Below are positions 59,725-64,000 of a stretch of 64,000 bases of DNA, piece by piece (the first letter of the stretch is position 1; each line of letters begins with the position of its first letter). The DNA lies in contig NC_088309.1 in NCBI RefSeq assembly GCF_910592395.1, forward strand, positions 11,038,501-11,102,500, given 5' to 3'. Source of the DNA: Lineus longissimus. Taxonomy: Eukaryota > Nemertea > Pilidiophora > Heteronemertea > Lineidae. The translations under genes and the position numbers were made by a program. Under the pieces are notes generated by a model that ran no database searches, had not been told where the DNA came from, and saw nothing but the letters and a program-made list of their open reading frames with translations.

Positions 59725-59856
59725 CTGTCTTTTATAGAGAGGTGTCCTGATTATTGAGGTCAGTGGGCGAAAATGAACAATTTGAGCAACAATCAGTGTC
59801 CTGATTAGCAAGGGCGTCCTGCTTACAGCGGTGTTCATTAAGAGAGGCTGTGTTTG
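59725..59856 (-). mobile_element. pogo-type MITE, degraded copy
   Basis: TATAGAGAGGTGTCCTGATTAT, AGTGTCCTGATTAGCAAGG and CATTAAGAGAGGCTGT follow the order of copy A with many changes. The termini are lost. Confidence 0.55.
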
Positions 59857-61102
59857 TGTATGCCGCCATTGGCCAGCTAGGCAGCACTGTTGAATAGGTT
59901 CATTGATCCAGTCATTTATCGCCAACCGGCGTATTCGAGCCGATGCGACTGACGGGAAGGCATGTCCTTGGGTTCTAATCGGATACTAACGGTAGGTGAC
60001 CTTTATGGTTCAATCAATTATCATAATGTTGGCGTTATTGAGTAAATTTGATATTGAATGATTCGAATTGTTTAAAATTCTTGTTAGTTTAGGTGAGGGA
60101 ATATGCCATGTAGGCTGGGGCTGGCCTGGGATGGTTTTACTGATTCTGGTAGGTGTTATGAAAATTATGTATGGTAAGATCTGCTTCAACTTCAAGGTGC
60201 GAGGCATGGACCTCCCCGATCTCGCCCCATGCCAAGTCTAGTATGACCGAGTCAAGTGAAGGTGAACAACCTCCAGGCATACATGAACTCTCAGGTATTC
60301 TGATCATTATGTTGACTTGCAAGGGCTATTCCCGTTGGACCAACCGCTGTAACAAGCGCCTAATTGGCAATTTATCTCAACTTGTTGGTGGGTAAATGTT
60401 CGGCGTTCAGAATCAGGCCATATTGTCCAATCAATGCAATGAAGGAACCTGGAATCAAACAACCCTGTTGCTTCAGCGTCCAGTATTAAGGGGCCATGTT
60501 AGAATTGTAATGATGCAAAATAAGAACACTGTTTGTTTTGGGAGACAGGGGAGATGAAACCATGTGTCCTCTCTCTTGGTCTTATATTTTGGCATCAACT
60601 CAAAAAATCTGACCAGGAGATGTTATTGCCAGAAGATGGCCTTCTTCATCATTTCAGAGGGAGGAGGGGTCCAAGGAGAGATGAAGAGTGCTCGCTTTTT
60701 TGGTCTGAAATAATTTTGATGAGCTCCCTAAAGTGCCACGCGAACGTTAGGTTCCTGTTGTAGCGAGTGGCAACAGTTCCAGCGTGATGGAATTGACAAT
60801 TCAATTTCTCCCACTCATTACCAACTGCTGGGTATTACATGCCCACTGAAATGAGCTTATTTTGCTCCACCTGGGGGTCTTGCTTCTCGGGATGTCAGTT
60901 TTTGCTCTGCTTGTCGAATCGTGTCATCGTTGACATATTTTGCATTATCTGCATTATCTGAAAGTCCACTTTCCGATGATTGTTGCCATGGATAAGAGGT
61001 CATAAGTGCACTGCCTTGTCTGCTGAAAAAATATTGATATCAGTTTTGGTTATCAAATGTATAGACCCCATGCCATGGCATGGGTTGAATATTTCTTATA
61101 TT
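59857..61102. other. Spacer, nothing recognised
   Basis: Short unrelated ORFs only. Confidence 0.35.
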
Positions 61103-61262
61103 CAGTAGAACCTCTCTTTTAAGGACACCTTCGGGACTGGCAAGTGCTGTCCTTAATAGAGAGGTGTCCTGATCTGAGAGATCAAATTGAATAGAAACTA
61201 CCGATTTGGGACCAAAACTAGTGTCCTTAATAGAGAGGTGTACGCTAAGGGAGGTTCCACTG
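61103..61262 (-). mobile_element. pogo-type MITE, copy B
   Basis: Same length (160 bp) and layout as copy A, from CAGTAGAACCTC to GAGGTTCCACTG. TA follows the right end; the left flank is TT, so one target-site base has changed. Confidence 0.8.
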
Positions 61263-61608
61263 TATATATATATATTAATATATGCTTGTTCGTACACATT
61301 ATTCATGGCAAAATTGCATGACTGTACATTTTTTTGTATTCACACTTGTCAATAGGGAACATCAACAAAAACTAGTATGTCAAATGATTGTGTGTCCTTC
61401 TCCAGTACAAATATGCTTAACACACTTATTGGTTGACAAAGTCTTTGCTGGCCAAATATATTTTTTGCTTGTCTAATCTTCATGTATTTTTGATCGAATA
61501 ACAAATCGAATGATTGACTGTTGGCTACGATGTATGAGGAAAATTAGATAAGATGATTTCAACATTTCAACGTGTTTTGTTAAAGATAGTGGGTGCATGG
61601 TCCTAATA

Positions 61609-61791
61609 CAGTGGAACCTCCCTTAGTGGAAACCTCTCTATTAAGGACAATCTCTCTCCTAAGAACACTGGTTTTGGTCCCAGATTGGTTGTTTCCATTC
61701 AATTTGACCTCTCCAATGGGGGGACACCTCTCTATTAAGGACAGCACTTGTCAGTCCCGAGGGTGTCGTCCTTATTAGAGAGGTTCTACTG
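61609..61791 (+). mobile_element. pogo-type MITE, copy C (opposite orientation)
   Basis: Runs CAGTGGAACCTC to GAGGTTCTACTG with TA on both sides, in reverse orientation to copies A, B and D. It is about 23 bp longer, with an extra segment after the first terminus. Confidence 0.8.
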
Positions 61792-61915
61792 TATATAATA
61801 ACAGTTTTATCACCCCCAATGTCCAGCAGCCCCGATCATTTGTGATGGGATGACTTTGAAATACACGTGAAGTCTGGCTATCTTTCATCACCCTCAAACT
61901 TGGACTCTGCAAGTA

Positions 61916-62052
61916 CAGTAGAACCTCTCTATTAAGGACACCCTTGGGACTGACAAGTGCTGTCCTTAACAGAGAGGTGTCCTGATTACAGAGATTCATT
62001 TCAATGGAAACAACCACTTTGGGACCAAATGCACTGTCCTTAATAGAGAGGG
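61916..62052 (-). mobile_element. pogo-type MITE, copy D, 3'-truncated
   Basis: Starts TA|CAGTAGAACCTC like copy A and runs to TCCTTAATAGAGAGG, then breaks off before the right terminus. It lies only 124 bp from copy C in inverted orientation. Confidence 0.75.
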
Positions 62053-64000
62053 TCTCAATATGTCTATGGCGAGATATTGGGATTGTTAGACAGTCATTTC
62101 GAGATGTTTGGGGGTTGTTTACATTACAAAGCACTGATGAATTAGAAGGGGTTTTCTTTGATCACCCCTTCATAATAATATTGTCATTATTTGTCTGTAA
62201 TTTCATCCTTATAAGGCTATATATGGATCTCTCATAGAATTGCAGTTAGATGAAATGAGATAGTGTTTATGCCTTAGTTTCATTGACATTTTCATAGCGA
62301 TATTTGTAAGCATAGTGCAACTGTCAATGACTGACATGACAGAGGGATTATGCCACTGGATTGACAATCAAGACTGTCTGACGTCACTTGATTTACTACC
62401 TGATTTGTTATAATGGGTTACATTTGTCAGCAAGATAAAAAGTAGCTTGTGTTTCCCAAAGTAAAGTTGCATTAATAAGTGCCAAAAAATTTAGTAATAA
62501 CAGTAAATTACGCCATGATGTTAATAAAAGTAGAAAAAGAAGGAAAAAATATTACTGTGTGCATGAATAAATGAAGCAATCCCAGACTAGACTGTATATT
62601 GCAAGAAAACATGTTGTCATGAGGGTGCCATTGGCAAGTTTCTAATCCACCCCCTTCCGTGATGAGTGCATCCGATATCCTACCATAACTAGGGGCCAAG
62701 TCTAAGTTTCAGAATCACAGGCCATTTGAGACATGCTGACAGCAATCTTCTCTGTGAAAGGAGTGCATGTTAAAATACTGTTAGCGTAGCCACTTCTGGG
62801 AAATCAAACCTGGTGTTTGTCAGCCTAAATGCAATTTGGAGCCAATTCTTTTGAATGCACTACTCAGTTACTTCCAGCCCTTATATTTCAAATTGCATTA
62901 TTTGAATGGATAGCGTTACCAACCACGTAATTGCAGTCTGTTAAGGCGATAATTCGGTTTCAAGTGGTTGGTACGCTGGTTGGTTGTTTTATAGTGCTTT
63001 ATCGGTTGTTTACCGCTTAATGGTGAGGTGGTAGTGGATAATTTGATACTAAATGTACGCTGTAAAAAAACAGTGCGGAAGACTCGCCTCCTGAGACTTG
63101 GTTTGATAAAATGGACCATCCAGTGTTTCCACATAAAGCTGTGAGCGCCCAATGCTGCCTAAATTCGATTTGGGACTTTAAGGAAGCTATCATAGATCGC
63201 CTGGTCTGACAAATTATTTCCTTTCCACTCCCAGCGCCCCAATTCTTTCTCACTTTTAGTATTCAATTTCATCTAAATGTTCTGTTTCAATCTTTTGGCA
63301 CTCTTCCACAGGGTGGCCCTGAATTATTACCTTACTCTGTTCTTTCAGATTGCCATGATCGAGACTGTTGAATGACAAAATGAAGCCATGTTGGAAAAGA
63401 GAAAGAACCGAAGGTAAGTAGAGAGTGTGGAGATAATTACACCAGAATTTTTGGTCTCTTTCACTTTCAGTCATTTCAGATTCTTGACACTGATTTGTGA
63501 CTTGATGCACTACACTTTCTTTTCATGGCTGACTATCATGCAAATTGCCCCTAGATATCTGAACCTGGAGTTAAAGGATATCATTGAATAGCATGCCGCG
63601 AAGTTACTATTTATAGCTCACAAGATCATTTGCATAAGATATTGATGACGTTTTAGTCACGTGACAGGCGGACATCGACACTTATTTCTACGCATTTGAG
63701 CTTATTCCAAAGTAAATTATCTTTGACCCTGCATTGTTTTTAGCATGAATGATACCATGGAGTCAGAGAGAGAAATATTCAGAACAATTATGTAGTATTT
63801 CCAACACTCGGACATGTGCCAGATTGAATCTAACTGCCCAAGTTAGAAAGCCTGAATCCATTACGAAACCGCATTTTGTCCGACATTGCCTGTAATTCAG
63901 CGATGGGGAAATAGAGGGCAGCAGCTGCAGTGACGTCATCTTCGCGGAATGCTATTCCTTGATAGCTCCACCCGGTTGTTAGTTTCGTAATTGGATACTT
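62053..64000. other. Right end of window, no gene seen
   Basis: AT-rich, with only short unrelated ORFs. A gene reaching in from beyond the window cannot be excluded. Confidence 0.3.

Overview
This is a eukaryotic (metazoan) window, probably from a marine invertebrate. The genes have GT-AG introns and long intergenic spaces. The DNA is AT-leaning and full of small DNA-transposon derivatives, and the palindromic words ACATGTACATGT, TAGGCCTA and TACCGGTA recur. The forkhead gene looks like the FoxAB class, which is known from sea urchin, amphioxus and lophotrochozoans but not from vertebrates. I favour an invertebrate deuterostome or a lophotrochozoan and cannot name the species.

Layout. Positions 1-4.5 kb: repeats, including a decayed LINE fragment, two inverted-repeat elements and a GTACC array. 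4.5-6 kb: an intron-poor MPV17L2-like membrane protein gene (+). 6-9.5 kb: three more GTACC arrays and a hammerhead-like motif. 9.59-17.44 kb: a 13-exon SLC6-type transporter gene on + (SLC6-A, 614 aa). 17.4-30.9 kb: gene-poor, with degenerate tandem repeats. 30.89-32.0 kb: FoxAB-like forkhead factor (-). 32-45 kb: gene-poor, with an exact 200-bp tandem duplication, a perfect 47-bp palindrome, a SINE-like copy and a LINE 3' end. 45.07-50.40 kb: a second 13-exon SLC6-type gene on - (SLC6-B, 632 aa). 50.5-64 kb: a minisatellite, a 0.9-kb foldback element, a 114-nt hairpin, inverted-repeat elements and a cluster of pogo-type MITEs; no convincing protein gene.

The main result is the pair of SLC6 genes. 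I rebuilt both exon by exon. All 12 introns are in the same places and phases, and seven exons have identical lengths, so they are paralogues. They lie convergently on either side of the forkhead gene. Both keep the 12-TM fold and the EL2 cysteine pair but have lost most of the residues that coordinate sodium in the family. SLC6-A also carries two dead copies of its own exon 4 in the following intron. Nothing in the sequence shows that the transporters and the forkhead gene act together.
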